Below are positions 35,570-44,365 of a stretch of DNA of 64,000 bases, in pieces (the first letter of the stretch is position 1; each line of letters opens with the position of its first letter). The stretch is from Caballeronia ptereochthonis. Its GTDB lineage: Bacteria > Pseudomonadota > Gammaproteobacteria > Burkholderiales > Burkholderiaceae. The translations under genes were made by a program, and so were the position numbers. The notes beneath the pieces were generated by a model. The model was given only the letters and a program-made list of their open reading frames with translations. It was not told the origin of the DNA and did no database searches. The stretch spans positions 1-64,000 of the forward strand of contig NZ_FCOB02000023.1 of the NCBI RefSeq assembly GCF_001545075.1, written 5' to 3'.

Positions 35570-35590
35570 TCTGGTGCTCGCCTTGTTCGA

Positions 35591-36700
35591 TCAGAACTTC
35601 GCGCGGATGCCGACGCCGAACGTATCGCCCGACGACATGCTCGTGTACTTGTCGTTCAGGTATGCCGCGTAGACGTCGGTGCGCTTCGACAGCGGATAGT
35701 CGTAGCCGAGCGCCCAGCTCTTGTGCGTCTGGTCGAGGCCGCCGTTGCTGCGCGAGTACGCGTACGACGCCATCACCGTGCCCGGGCCGAGCGGCACGGT
35801 CACGCCGCCCTGCCCGGTGTTGACGTGGAACGTGCCCACATCGATGTCGTTCTTCGTGTACATGTACTGTGCGAAGAACTTGACGAACTTCAGGTCGTAC
35901 GACGCGCCCAGCTGCGCGACGCTCTGGCTCTTGAAGCCCGGAATCGTGAAGGCATTCGACGTGGGCAGATCCCCCGGCGTGTTGTTGAAATTCACGTACT
36001 GATAGACGCCGGTCGCCGCGAACGGGCCGTGGAAGTACAGGAACTGCGCGCTGTACTTCTTCGAGCGGCCGTCGCCGGCGTTGTTGCCGAACGCGTACAT
36101 CACGCTGCCCGACAGGCCGTTGAAATCAGGCGAGGTGTACTGAACCGCGTTGTTCCAGCCCGAGTCGCCCGTCACGCCCTGGTCCGTCGTGTAGGTCGGG
36201 AACGTGCCCTGACCCAGGAACACGTGGTAGACCATCGGCGAGAAGACGTACGAGTCGACGAACGGGTTGAAGAGAATCGTCGAGACGAAGAGCTGCGTGG
36301 TCAGACGGCCAGCCGTGAACGTGCCGATCGGACCTTGAATGCCGACATACGAGTTGCGCGCGAAAAAGGTATCGCCCTGGAAGCGGCCGTACTGGCCGTT
36401 CTGCGCGCGAAAGAAGCTTTCCAACGTGAAGATGGCCTTGTAGCCGCCACCCAGATCCTCTGCTCCCTTCATGCCCCAGTACGACGTCGACATGCCGCCG
36501 CCGCTCACATTCCATGCGCGATCGCCGCCCGGAAACTTGGTGGCGCCGACCCATTCGTCGACCTGCCCGTAAAGCGATACGCTCGATTGCGCTTGCGCGG
36601 ACCCCGCCGCGAATAGGCCGAGCATCGCTGCGGCAACTGCGGTGGCCCTGACCGTTGCTTTCACCGTAGTCTTCGGCGCACGGTTGACGGTTGGCTTCAT
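35591..36700 (-). CDS. Gram-negative porin (OmpC-like)
   Basis: 369-residue outer-membrane trimeric porin of the Burkholderiales type. The start at 36700 has GGAGAG just upstream. The signal peptide is long, with a Lys/Arg-rich n-region and the AGSAQAQ cleavage site, before SSVSLYGQVDEWVG. Beta-strand motifs include YWGMKGAEDLGGGYKAIFTLES, ARNSYVGIQGPIGTFTAGR and the terminal GVGIRAKF with C-terminal Phe recognised by the BAM machinery. It is probably a general diffusion channel. The long leader before the gene (to 37232) could hold regulatory sites. Confidence 0.95.
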   Translation of the reverse strand: MKPTVNRAPKTTVKATVRATAVAAAMLGLFAAGSAQAQSSVSLYGQVDEWVGATKFPGGDRAWNVSGGGMSTSYWGMKGAEDLGGGYKAIFTLESFFRAQNGQYGRFQGDTFFARNSYVGIQGPIGTFTAGRLTTQLFVSTILFNPFVDSYVFSPMVYHVFLGQGTFPTYTTDQGVTGDSGWNNAVQYTSPDFNGLSGSVMYAFGNNAGDGRSKKYSAQFLYFHGPFAATGVYQYVNFNNTPGDLPTSNAFTIPGFKSQSVAQLGASYDLKFVKFFAQYMYTKNDIDVGTFHVNTGQGGVTVPLGPGTVMASYAYSRSNGGLDQTHKSWALGYDYPLSKRTDVYAAYLNDKYTSMSSGDTFGVGIRAKF

Positions 36701-37232
36701 GAACTCTCCTGTCTTTTGTCGAAAATTGAAGGCTTGGCGGGCGAGGAGCGTTGCACTCGCCTCGTCTGACCGGCCTGACGGTTTTTTGGGCGAGAAAGGC
36801 ATCGCGTGTGGAGCGGCACCATCTTTACGGACCATTTCTCCGGTCAAAAATGTTTTTGGTTATTGCGGGTATAGCGGTTCGGATACTTCCGGCCCTGCAC
36901 ACATGGGACAAGGCGCGCTTGATCGCACGCGCGCGCCGGTCGCCTTGCGATTTGCGCCGGCGCGCAGCCAGTGCCGACGCTCCCCGTTCGAGCGTCGAAA
37001 GCCAACCGGAAGAATCGGAAAAACGACATTTCTCCGTGCAGGGCGCATTGTCCGTGCACGGAAAAAAGAGCGGAATGTTTAAGAGGACATCGATGCGTAA
37101 CTGTGGCGTGATTACGTCATCGCGACAGCGGAACTGGACGTGAAAATATTTTTACGTTCCGCGGATGAACGTGTCGCCATGCGCTCCCTGCTGTTTTTAC
37201 TCAGGAAGGCGCGGGAGGATCAGTTGCGGTAA
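36701..37232. other. Intergenic region upstream of the porin
   Basis: 532 bases. It should contain the porin promoter and a long 5' leader, as is usual for regulated porins. Open frames here read as low-quality sequence. A 16-codon ORF with AGAGGA before ATG 37093 is too short to call. No clear operator was found. Confidence 0.35.
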
Positions 37233-37601
37233 TCAGTTGCGATAGTTCGCATTGGCCGGCGCGTGGCTATCGTCCGCCGGACGGCCGGGCGGGCGCGACA
37301 GACCGCGCTCTTCGTTGTAGCGCGTGATGTCGGCGCGGATGGAACCCGCACCGCGCATGGGAGCGGCCTGGTCGGCACGCGGACCCGGACGCACTTCCGC
37401 GCTCACGGGCGTCAGACCGTCTTTTGCAGCGACGGGCGTGTAGTGCAACGATTGCCGGCTGCTGGCGGAATCGTCGAACACCGCCGACGACAGCCACTCG
37501 GCGCGCGGCCCCGCAAGGGCGAGCGAACCCGCCACCGCCAGCGCGCCGAGCGCAGCGGATACGAAAAGCCGGGTAGTCTTGCGAAAGCCAGTGAGCACCA
37601 T
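37233..37601 (-). CDS. Hypothetical exported protein
   Basis: 122-residue protein of unknown function. An N-terminal hydrophobic segment (RLFVSAALGALAVAGSLALAGP, about residues 11-32) acts as a signal peptide or membrane anchor. The rest is polar and low in structure: Arg/Pro/Ala-rich, with RPGPRADQAAPMRG and a C-terminal SRPPGRPADDSH tail. The ribosome-binding site is weak. I do not recognise a family. It stands alone, divergent from the region that leads to the transporter. Confidence 0.6.
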   Translation of the reverse strand: MVLTGFRKTTRLFVSAALGALAVAGSLALAGPRAEWLSSAVFDDSASSRQSLHYTPVAAKDGLTPVSAEVRPGPRADQAAPMRGAGSIRADITRYNEERGLSRPPGRPADDSHAPANANYRN

Positions 37602-38119
37602 GTCGAAACTGCCTGTGTCCGACCCTTATCCTCGTCCGTGGCATTCGCAGCGGAGGCTGCAATTCAGTCGGACAACCGGCCGTAGTCGGAGCATTCGGGC
37701 TATGGCATCTCATGCGACGCGCAAAACCCGCCAACCGGTGTATCCAACAATTTATTTCGCGCCGCGGCGGCAGTCGAGCCAAAAAGTGTTAGGCCTGCTC
37801 GATGGTTGTAACGCCATGTTACGTCAGAGTTTTTCGCCTTGGCTGCGTGATTTGGACGGCGAAATCATGTGACGAAAGTTCTGTTGGGCAGACGAATTTC
37901 GGAGACCACAAAATGACCTGCGAACGGCCCGAATGTTGCTGTTTCTGCACCTTTGATCTGGCTCAACTCTTCCGGAGCTTTCATGCGATTTGGTAATCAA
38001 TCGATCCAGTAAATGAATTTGCCAATTTAATCGGCTACGGGCGAAAATCATGGTTTTCCTGACTTGACGCCGGGAACGCCGAACAGCTCAGTCCGGCATG
38101 TCCAAGTGCGAGACTCTGA
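37602..38119. other. Intergenic region upstream of the BASS transporter
   Basis: 518 bases, more AT-rich than average, with a short Cys-rich ORF near its middle (listed separately). It probably contains the promoters of both flanking genes. No clear terminator was seen. Confidence 0.4.
37913..37996 (+). CDS. Candidate Cys-rich micro-ORF / leader peptide
   Basis: 27-codon ORF with GGAG 9-12 bases before the ATG. It begins MTCERPECCCFCTFDL, giving five Cys in the first twelve residues, and ends FHAIW. It lies 120 bases before the transporter gene on the same strand. This density of Cys is reminiscent of Cys- or metal-responsive leader peptides (attenuation or CruR-like uORFs). Expression is unproven, and chance ORFs of this size are common. 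An in-frame extension to 37802 is less convincing. Confidence 0.35.
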   Translation: MTCERPECCCFCTFDLAQLFRSFHAIW

Positions 38120-39139
38120 ATGGCAAGGCCAAAACTTCTTCCCGACAATTTCACGCTGGCGCTCGTCGGCACCGTCATCCTCGCCAGTTTCCTGCCCTGT
38201 CGCGGCAGTGCGGCGGTCGCGTTCAACTGGATCACGAATATCGCCATCGGCTTGCTGTTCTTCCTGCACGGAGCAAAACTTTCGCGCGAGGCGATCGTCG
38301 CCGGTGCGACCCATTGGCGGCTGCACCTCGTCGTCCTGCTGAGCACCTTCGCGCTGTTCCCGCTGCTCGGGCTCGCGCTCAAGCCGGTGTTGACGCCGCT
38401 CGTCACGCCCGCGCTGTATACCGGCATCCTCTTCCTGTGCACGCTGCCGTCGACCGTGCAATCGTCGATCGCGTTCACGTCCATGGCCAAGGGCAACGTG
38501 CCGGCGGCAGTGTGCAGCGCGTCCGCCTCGAGCCTGCTCGGCATTTTCATCACGCCGGCGCTCGTGGGGCTCGTCGTGAGCAATCACGGCGCGACCACCG
38601 GCTCGCCGTGGCATACGGTCGGCAACATCACCCTGCAACTGCTCGTGCCCTTCATCGCCGGTCAACTGCTGCGGCCGGCGATCGGCGCGTGGATCGACCG
38701 GTACCGCGCGATCCTCAAGTTCGTCGATCAGGGCTCGATCCTGCTCGTCGTGTATGTCGCCTTCAGCGAGGCCGTGAACGAAGGCATCTGGCATTCGATC
38801 TCGCTTTCGACGCTCGCGGGCCTGGTGGCGGTAAACATCCTCCTGCTGGCGGCGGCGCTTTTCATCACGGCGTTCACGGCCAAGCGACTGGGCTTCAGCC
38901 GCGCGGACCAGATCACCATCATTTTCTGCGGCTCGAAGAAGAGCCTTGCTTCCGGCATTCCGATGGCGAAAGTGATCTTCGCGTCGCACGCGGTGGGCAC
39001 CGTGGTTCTTCCGCTGATGCTTTTCCATCAGATCCAGCTCATGGTGTGCGCGGTGCTCGCGCAGCGCTGGGGCTCGCGCAAGACCGCCGCCGAAACGGCG
39101 CGCGAAAGCAAGAGCGTCGCTGCGCCTGCACGCCGCTGA
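38120..39139 (+). CDS. Bile acid:sodium symporter family (YfeH-like) transporter
   Basis: 339-residue inner-membrane protein with about ten hydrophobic helices of the SBF-like/BASS fold. FFLHGAKLSREA, CTLPSTVQSSIAFTSMAKGN (the crossover helix 4 motif) and FCGSKKSLASGIPMAKVIF (the second crossover) are the family landmarks. Members move organic anions with Na+. The substrate is unknown, and bile acid is unlikely in this organism. It is preceded by the Cys-rich micro-ORF and followed by a hairpin. Confidence 0.9.
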   Translation: MARPKLLPDNFTLALVGTVILASFLPCRGSAAVAFNWITNIAIGLLFFLHGAKLSREAIVAGATHWRLHLVVLLSTFALFPLLGLALKPVLTPLVTPALYTGILFLCTLPSTVQSSIAFTSMAKGNVPAAVCSASASSLLGIFITPALVGLVVSNHGATTGSPWHTVGNITLQLLVPFIAGQLLRPAIGAWIDRYRAILKFVDQGSILLVVYVAFSEAVNEGIWHSISLSTLAGLVAVNILLLAAALFITAFTAKRLGFSRADQITIIFCGSKKSLASGIPMAKVIFASHAVGTVVLPLMLFHQIQLMVCAVLAQRWGSRKTAAETARESKSVAAPARR

Positions 39140-39168
39140 TCCTAGCTTCACCTTCCCTTCCTCTGACC

Positions 39169-39190
39169 AAGGCCGCCGCGTGCGGCCTTT
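39169..39190 (+). terminator. Hairpin after the BASS transporter
   Basis: 8-bp arms (39169-39176 and 39182-39189) with a 5-nt loop and only a short TTT after. A weak intrinsic terminator between the transporter and the ACAD cassette. Confidence 0.55.
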
Positions 39191-39435
39191 GCATCATTTG
39201 ACGCCGACGGCGCGCCGGCGTCGATTCGTCCGAATGGCATAGGCACAAAAAACCTGCGCTTTCGCATCGATGCGCGAATGTCGCCTGCCTCGCGTCCGGC
39301 GCTTTGGCCTATGTCTTCTTGCCTAATGGCGGCCGGGCATGTCGCTTGCCACACTCGTGTTCAGAACCAGGCAGAAAAGGACAGAGGACCAGCCATGCGG
39401 ACACAACTCGCCCCACGTCGGCCAGGGCAGGAACG

Positions 39436-40500
39436 ATGAACCACGTCATGTCGATCCCAGCCTCGACCATCAGCGCCCATCGCCCGACGGCAGCCGCCTT
39501 GCGCGACTTCCTCGGCGCGATGCCATTTCAGCGAGGCAGCGCGGCAGCCGCGGGCCGTGCGCTGCGCGCCCTGATCGACGAGCGGCTCGATCGGCTGCCC
39601 TTGCCCGGTCGCGGCGAGACCGTCGAGCGGTGGCGCGCGCTCGGCGCGGTGGCCGAGTTCGACCTGTCGCTCGTTAAGCTGTACGAAGGCCATACGGATG
39701 CCCTCGCGATCCTCGCCGAACTCGGCGCCGAGGAGCTGGGAGAAGGCAGCGCATGGGCCGTGTGGGCGGCCGAGCCGCCGAGCGCACGGCTGTCGGCATT
39801 GGGCGACCGTGGCGCGGAAACGCTGCTGCTGCAAGGCACGAAGGCGTGGTGCTCCGGCGCGGCATCGGTCACGCGCGCGCTCGTGACGGCCTGGAACGAG
39901 TGGAACGAACCCGTGCTCGCCGCGGTCGACCTGGGTCATCCCGGCGTGCGCGTCACCGATTCAGGCTGGCATGCGGTCGGCATGCAGGCGAGCGCGAGCG
40001 TGGACGTGCGTTTCGAGCAGGTGCTGGCGCGGCCCATCGGCCCGCCGCGCGCCTATCTCGAGCGCCCCGGATTCTGGCAAGGCGGTGCGGGAATCGCCGC
40101 GTGCTGGTTCGGCGCGGCCGCCGGAATCGCGGAATTCGTCGCGCGCGACGCACGGCGCCGCAGCGGTCCGCACAAGCTCGCGCATCTCGGCGCGATTGAC
40201 ACGACGCTGCGCGCCACGGCCGCGCTGCTGCGCGAGACCGCGGCTTTCATCGACCGCGCGCCGCAAGCCGACGCCATGACACATGCGATTCGCGCGCGCC
40301 TCGCGGCGGAGCATGCGGCGACGTGCGTCATCGAGCGCGCCGGCCGGTCGCTCGGCGCGGGACCGCTGTGCCGTGACGCGCATTTCGCGCAGTTGATGGC
40401 TGATTTGCCGGTATTCATTCGGCAAAGCCACGCCGAGCGGGATGAAGCATCGCTCGCCGAGCGCATGCTCGCGGAGGAAGGGATCTCATGGCAAGTGTGA
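39436..40500 (+). CDS. Acyl-CoA dehydrogenase-like protein
   Basis: 354-residue protein with an acyl-CoA-dehydrogenase-like fold but short and divergent. The middle part (GEGSAWAVWAAEPPSARL, then GTKAWCSGAASVTRALVTA) matches the flavin-contacting beta domain. A C-terminal helical domain follows (AACWFGAAAGIAEFVARDA). The usual catalytic Glu cannot be placed with confidence, so it may be an oxidase- or hydroxylase-like variant acting on a non-CoA substrate. ATG 39436 has a modest GGCAGGA site. The stop overlaps the PIG-L start by 13 bases, making it the first gene of a three-gene unit. Confidence 0.78.
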   Translation: MNHVMSIPASTISAHRPTAAALRDFLGAMPFQRGSAAAAGRALRALIDERLDRLPLPGRGETVERWRALGAVAEFDLSLVKLYEGHTDALAILAELGAEELGEGSAWAVWAAEPPSARLSALGDRGAETLLLQGTKAWCSGAASVTRALVTAWNEWNEPVLAAVDLGHPGVRVTDSGWHAVGMQASASVDVRFEQVLARPIGPPRAYLERPGFWQGGAGIAACWFGAAAGIAEFVARDARRRSGPHKLAHLGAIDTTLRATAALLRETAAFIDRAPQADAMTHAIRARLAAEHAATCVIERAGRSLGAGPLCRDAHFAQLMADLPVFIRQSHAERDEASLAERMLAEEGISWQV

Positions 40501-41279
40501 GCACGCGAGCGCTGACAGGCCGAAGCGTCCGCAGCCGCAAGATATCCGGCGAGGGAACGCTCGAAGCCGCCTGGCAGGGGTCGACGCGCCTCAATGCGCT
40601 GCCCGAGGTCGCCCCGGGGGAACTGGTGCCGCTCGGCGCGCGAGCTGTCGTCGTTGCGCCGCACCCTGACGACGAAGTGCTTGGCATCGGTGGACTGCTC
40701 GCGCGGCTCTCGGAAATCAACCGGAACATTCTCATCATCGCGGTAACGGACGGCACTGCGAGCCACCCCGATTCCCGCGAGTGGCCACCGGAACGGCTTG
40801 CAAGCGTGCGCCCCCAGGAAACGAGAGAGGCGTTGCAGCGCCTGCATCTGCGTCAGGTCCAGGTGGTCCGGCTCGGCCTCAAGGACGGCGATGGAAGACA
40901 TTTCGAGCCGGCTTTATCAGAACGTCTATCCAGGCATCTTCAACCAAGCGATATCGTTTTCGTCACCTGGCGCTACGATGGACATCCCGACCACGAGGCA
41001 TCCGGGCGCGCCGCTCATTCCGCGGTCAGCGCGCTCGAACTGCCGTGCGTGGAAGTGCCGCTCTGGACATGGCACTGGGCGTCGCCGGACGACACGCGCG
41101 TGCCATGGAGCCGTGCTCGCCGCATCGTTCTCGACGAAGACACGCACGCCCGAAAGCTTCGAGCCGTGCAGGCTTTCAGGAGCCAACTCGAACCCGACGC
41201 AACAACAGGTCAGGCGGCGGTCCTGCCCGCGCATGTGCTGGCCCGGCTGACCCGGCCTTTCGAAGTCGTCCTGATGTGA
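40488..41279 (+). CDS. PIG-L family deacetylase
   Basis: 263-residue zinc deacetylase of the LmbE/PIG-L family, which acts on N-acetyl groups of sugars. The metal site is intact: PHPDDE at residues 58-63 (His59, Asp61, Asp62) and the distal DGHPDHEA (His166, Asp168, His169). GGAGGAAGGG precedes the ATG. It overlaps the ACAD-like gene by 13 bases and the methyltransferase start by 4, so the three are translationally coupled. The substrate may be an N-acetylated sugar or a small glycoconjugate. Confidence 0.93.
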   Translation: MASVSTRALTGRSVRSRKISGEGTLEAAWQGSTRLNALPEVAPGELVPLGARAVVVAPHPDDEVLGIGGLLARLSEINRNILIIAVTDGTASHPDSREWPPERLASVRPQETREALQRLHLRQVQVVRLGLKDGDGRHFEPALSERLSRHLQPSDIVFVTWRYDGHPDHEASGRAAHSAVSALELPCVEVPLWTWHWASPDDTRVPWSRARRIVLDEDTHARKLRAVQAFRSQLEPDATTGQAAVLPAHVLARLTRPFEVVLM

Positions 41280-41887
41280 AAACCGACAACAACAATACTA
41301 AGCAGTACTTCGATAGTCTGTATCGAGACAGCGACGATCCCTGGAAGATCAGGGGGCGCTGGTATGAACGGCGCAAGCGGGCGCTCACGCTCGCCTCGCT
41401 TCCCCACGAACGCTATGCGCGCGCTTTCGAGCCCGGCTGCGGCAACGGCGAGTTGACTGCGCTGCTCGCCGCGCGTTGCGAGGAACTCATCGCGACAGAC
41501 ATTTCCGAAGACGCGGTCGCGCTCACGCGCCGGCGCGTCGCCGAATTTCCGCATGTGAAGGCGGAGCCGATGTTGGTCCCCGACGTCTGGCCAGCGGGCA
41601 AGTTCGATCTCGTCGTGGTCAGCGAGATCGGCTATTACCTTGACGAGCCACAGCTATGGCATATCGTCGAGCACATACGCCGGACCTTGTCGACTGACGG
41701 CGCTGTCGTCGCGTGTCATTGGCGTCGGCCCATCGAAGGATGGAGCCAGGCCGGCGACGAAGTGCATGCGAAGTTGCGCGGCCGCATGAGTCTTCCGCTG
41801 CTCTGTCATTACTGGGACGACGATCTGGTGCTCGACGTGTGGGCCACGGACCCAAGATCCGTCTATCTGCGTGAAACGCCTGCATAG
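41276..41887 (+). CDS. NodS-like SAM-dependent methyltransferase
   Basis: 203-residue class I SAM methyltransferase. The start is GTG 41276, overlapping the PIG-L stop (GTGA). The N-terminus YFDSLYRDSDDPWKIRGRWYERRK is the distinctive NodS-family entry, and SAM motif I is AFEPGCGNGEL at residues 50-60. IATDISEDAVAL and DLVVVSEIGYYL are motif II and the post-motif segment. NodS N-methylates the deacetylated glucosamine of Nod factors. Pairing with an N-deacetylase here suggests that the freed amine is methylated next, which is inference. No nodABC genes are present. Confidence 0.9.
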   Translation: MKTDNNNTKQYFDSLYRDSDDPWKIRGRWYERRKRALTLASLPHERYARAFEPGCGNGELTALLAARCEELIATDISEDAVALTRRRVAEFPHVKAEPMLVPDVWPAGKFDLVVVSEIGYYLDEPQLWHIVEHIRRTLSTDGAVVACHWRRPIEGWSQAGDEVHAKLRGRMSLPLLCHYWDDDLVLDVWATDPRSVYLRETPA

Positions 41888-41898
41888 TGTTTCCTTAA

Positions 41899-41910
41899 TT
41901 TTACTAAACA
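41899..41910 (+). promoter_or_regulatory. Candidate LacI-family operator 1
   Basis: TTTTACTAAACA with a 9-base quasi-palindromic core (TTTACTAAA), 12 bases after the methyltransferase stop. A near copy lies exactly 90 bases further on. Probably a site of the LacI-type regulator that follows. Confidence 0.5.
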
Positions 41911-41988
41911 AACAAATCGCAAGAAATCTCATATACGACAAGGCTCTACGGGTTTTCTCCAAGCCTGAGCAGGGCAATCGCGGCATGG

Positions 41989-42000
41989 TTTTACTATACA
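41989..42000 (+). promoter_or_regulatory. Candidate LacI-family operator 2
   Basis: TTTTACTATACA, eleven of twelve bases identical to operator 1 and 90 bases downstream. It overlaps TATACA, a plausible -10 element, about 90 bases before the regulator gene. Binding here would block transcription, and looping with site 1 is possible. Confidence 0.5.
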
Positions 42001-42091
42001 ATCGCCCCGAACGAGCTGATTCGTCGGTCGCGATAAACATCGCGCCGCCGGAACGACAGCCGGACAACAGGCGGAGACAGAAAACACCACG

Positions 42092-43111
42092 ATGGCCACC
42101 ACCATTCGCGATGTCGCGCGCGCGGCAAGCGTCTCGATCGGGACGGTTTCGCGCGCGCTCAAGAATCAACCGGGCTTGTCCGAAGCGACGCGCGTACGCG
42201 TCGTCGAGGTCGCCCAGAAACTTGGCTACGACTCCGGACAGTTGCGCACGCGCATCCGTCGCGTGACGTTTCTGCTGCATCGGCAGCACAACAATTTCGC
42301 CGTCAGCCCGTTTTTCTCGCATGTGCTCCACGGCTTCGAGGAAGCGTGCCGCGAGCGGCGGCTCGTGCCGTCCGTGCTTACCGCCGGCCCGACCCAGGAT
42401 CTCGCGCAGCAGATGCGCCTGCACGCGCCCGACGCCATCGCAGTCGCGGGCTTCGTCGAGCCGGAACTGCTCGCCCATCTTCATTCGCTCGCGCGCCCGA
42501 CCGTGCTGATCGACCTGCGCGCGCCGGGCTTCCGCTCGGTCAACATCGACAACGTGAAAGGCGCCTCGCTCGCGATGCAGCATCTGTTCGCGCTCGGACG
42601 GCGGCGCGTCGCGTTCATCGGCGGGTCGCTCGCGCATCACAGCATCGCGCAGCGCGCGCTCGGCTATCGCAAGGCGTATTTCGATGCGGGCCTGCTCTTC
42701 GATCCCACGCTCGAAATCGTGACGCTGCCGGGCCTGCCCGCCGATCTCGCCGCCGCCGACGCCATGGAGCGCCTGATCGCGGACGCCCGCGCGCAATCCA
42801 GTCCGCTGCCCGACGCAGTTTTCGCCTATAACGATGCAGCGGCCCTCGCCGCGATGCGTGTCTGTCTCGCGCACGGGCTGCGCGTGCCGGAGGACGTCGC
42901 GTTCGTCGGCTTCGACGATATTCCGGCCGCCGCGCAGAGCACGCCGCCGCTCTCGACCGTGACCGTCGACAAGGAAGCGCTCGGGCGGCGCGGCGTCGAA
43001 TTGCTGCTGGAGGACCAATCGGGGCCGCCGAGTCAGGCCGACACGCTCGTTGCAGTCAACTTCGTCGCCCGCGCGAGCTCGGGCGCGAAACAGGACATCA
43101 GCACGCCATGA
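42092..43111 (+). CDS. LacI-family transcriptional regulator of mannose operon
   Basis: 339-residue regulator. The N-terminal helix-turn-helix and hinge read TIRDVARAASVSIGTVSRALKN, followed by a periplasmic-binding-protein-like sensor domain (from about residue 60; FIGGSLAHHSIAQRALGYRKAY, FAYNDAAALAAMRVC, FVGFDDIPAA). It overlaps the AGE isomerase start by 4 bases, so it is the first gene of the operon and probably controls itself through the two upstream operators. The effector is likely mannose or a downstream sugar, inferred from its neighbours. Confidence 0.93.
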   Translation: MATTIRDVARAASVSIGTVSRALKNQPGLSEATRVRVVEVAQKLGYDSGQLRTRIRRVTFLLHRQHNNFAVSPFFSHVLHGFEEACRERRLVPSVLTAGPTQDLAQQMRLHAPDAIAVAGFVEPELLAHLHSLARPTVLIDLRAPGFRSVNIDNVKGASLAMQHLFALGRRRVAFIGGSLAHHSIAQRALGYRKAYFDAGLLFDPTLEIVTLPGLPADLAAADAMERLIADARAQSSPLPDAVFAYNDAAALAAMRVCLAHGLRVPEDVAFVGFDDIPAAAQSTPPLSTVTVDKEALGRRGVELLLEDQSGPPSQADTLVAVNFVARASSGAKQDISTP

Positions 43112-44361
43112 ACATGACCGCCTCACCTGCCATCGCGGAAGAAGCGCCAGCAGAACGCGCGATCGACTTCCGCAGCCGCGACTTCCTGCTCTCGCACGTG
43201 CGCGACACGCTCGCGTTCTATGCGCCCAATGCGCGCGACCCGTCCGGCGGCTTCTTTCATTTCTTCAAGGACGACGGCAGCGTCTACGACCGCACGACGC
43301 GCCATCTCGTCAGCAGCACGCGCTTCGTCTTCAATTACGCGATGGCGTACCGTCACTTCGGCGATGCGCGCTATCAGGACGACGCGCGCCACGCGTTCGA
43401 ATTCCTGCGCGACGCGCACTGGGACGCCCAGCACGAAGGCTACGACTGGGAAATCGACTGGCGCGACGGCCGCAAGCGCACGCTCGACGGCACGCGCCAC
43501 TGCTACGGCATGGCCTTCGTGCTGCTCGCGTGCGCGCACGCGGCGATGGCCGGCATCGACGAAGCGAAGCCGATGATCGACGAAACCTTCGCGCTGATGG
43601 AGCGCCGCTTCTGGGACGCCGACGCCGGCCTCTACGCCGACGAAGCCACGCCCGACTGGCAGCTTTCGGACTATCGCGGGCAGAACGCGAACATGCACGC
43701 GACCGAGGCGCTGCTCGCGGCCTATGAGGCGACCGGCCACGTCATCTATCTGGATCGCGCGGAAAAGATCGCCGGCAACATCACGCTGCGTCAGGCGAAG
43801 CTCTCGCATGGGCTCGTCTGGGAGCACTTTCGCCGCGACTGGTCGGTCGACTGGCACTACAACGAATCGGACAGCTCGAACATCTTCCGTCCGTGGGGCT
43901 TTCAGCCGGGTCATCAGACCGAATGGGCGAAGCTTCTGCTGATTCTCGAGCGGCATCGCGCGCTGCCGTGGCTCGCGCCGCGCGCCGTCGAACTGTTCGA
44001 CGCGGGCTTCAGCCGCGCTTGGGACAGCCGCCACGGCGGTCTGTATTACGGCTTCGGCCCCGACGACACGATCTGCGACCACGACAAATACTTCTGGGTG
44101 CAGGCGGAAAGCTTCGCGGCGGCGGCGCTGCTCGGCGCGCGCACAGGCCGCGAGCGCTTCTGGGATTGCTACGACGAACTCTGGCGCTACAGCTGGGCGC
44201 ATTTCGTCGATCACCGGTACGGCGCGTGGTATCGCATCCTCACGTGCGACAACCGCAAGTACGGCGATGAGAAGAGTCCCGCCGGCAAGACCGACTATCA
44301 CACGATGGGCGCGTGCTACGAAGTGCTGAACGCGCTGGCTTTATCACGCAACACACGGTGA
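43108..44361 (+). CDS. AGE-family mannose isomerase
   Basis: 417-residue (alpha/alpha)6-barrel isomerase of the N-acylglucosamine 2-epimerase superfamily, D-mannose isomerase type, which converts mannose to fructose without phosphorylation. Active-site segments are STRFVFNYAMAYRHFGD, GTRHCYGMAF, GQNANMHATEALLAAYEAT, WEHFRRDWSVDWHYN and the terminal KTDYHTMGACYEV with the catalytic His pair. It overlaps the LacI gene (ATGA) and is followed 4 bases later by a PfkB kinase, which would phosphorylate the fructose made. D-mannose catabolism is the best reading. Confidence 0.9.
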   Translation: MNMTASPAIAEEAPAERAIDFRSRDFLLSHVRDTLAFYAPNARDPSGGFFHFFKDDGSVYDRTTRHLVSSTRFVFNYAMAYRHFGDARYQDDARHAFEFLRDAHWDAQHEGYDWEIDWRDGRKRTLDGTRHCYGMAFVLLACAHAAMAGIDEAKPMIDETFALMERRFWDADAGLYADEATPDWQLSDYRGQNANMHATEALLAAYEATGHVIYLDRAEKIAGNITLRQAKLSHGLVWEHFRRDWSVDWHYNESDSSNIFRPWGFQPGHQTEWAKLLLILERHRALPWLAPRAVELFDAGFSRAWDSRHGGLYYGFGPDDTICDHDKYFWVQAESFAAAALLGARTGRERFWDCYDELWRYSWAHFVDHRYGAWYRILTCDNRKYGDEKSPAGKTDYHTMGACYEVLNALALSRNTR

Positions 44362-44365
44362 AAAA

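Noticed and set aside
37093..37143. 16-codon ORF with AGAGGA before the ATG
   Set aside because: Too short and without distinctive composition to separate from chance.
39436..41887. Nodulation gene cluster
   Set aside because: The NodS-like methyltransferase and a deacetylase are present, but the PIG-L enzyme is not NodB, and nodA, nodC and a nod box are absent.
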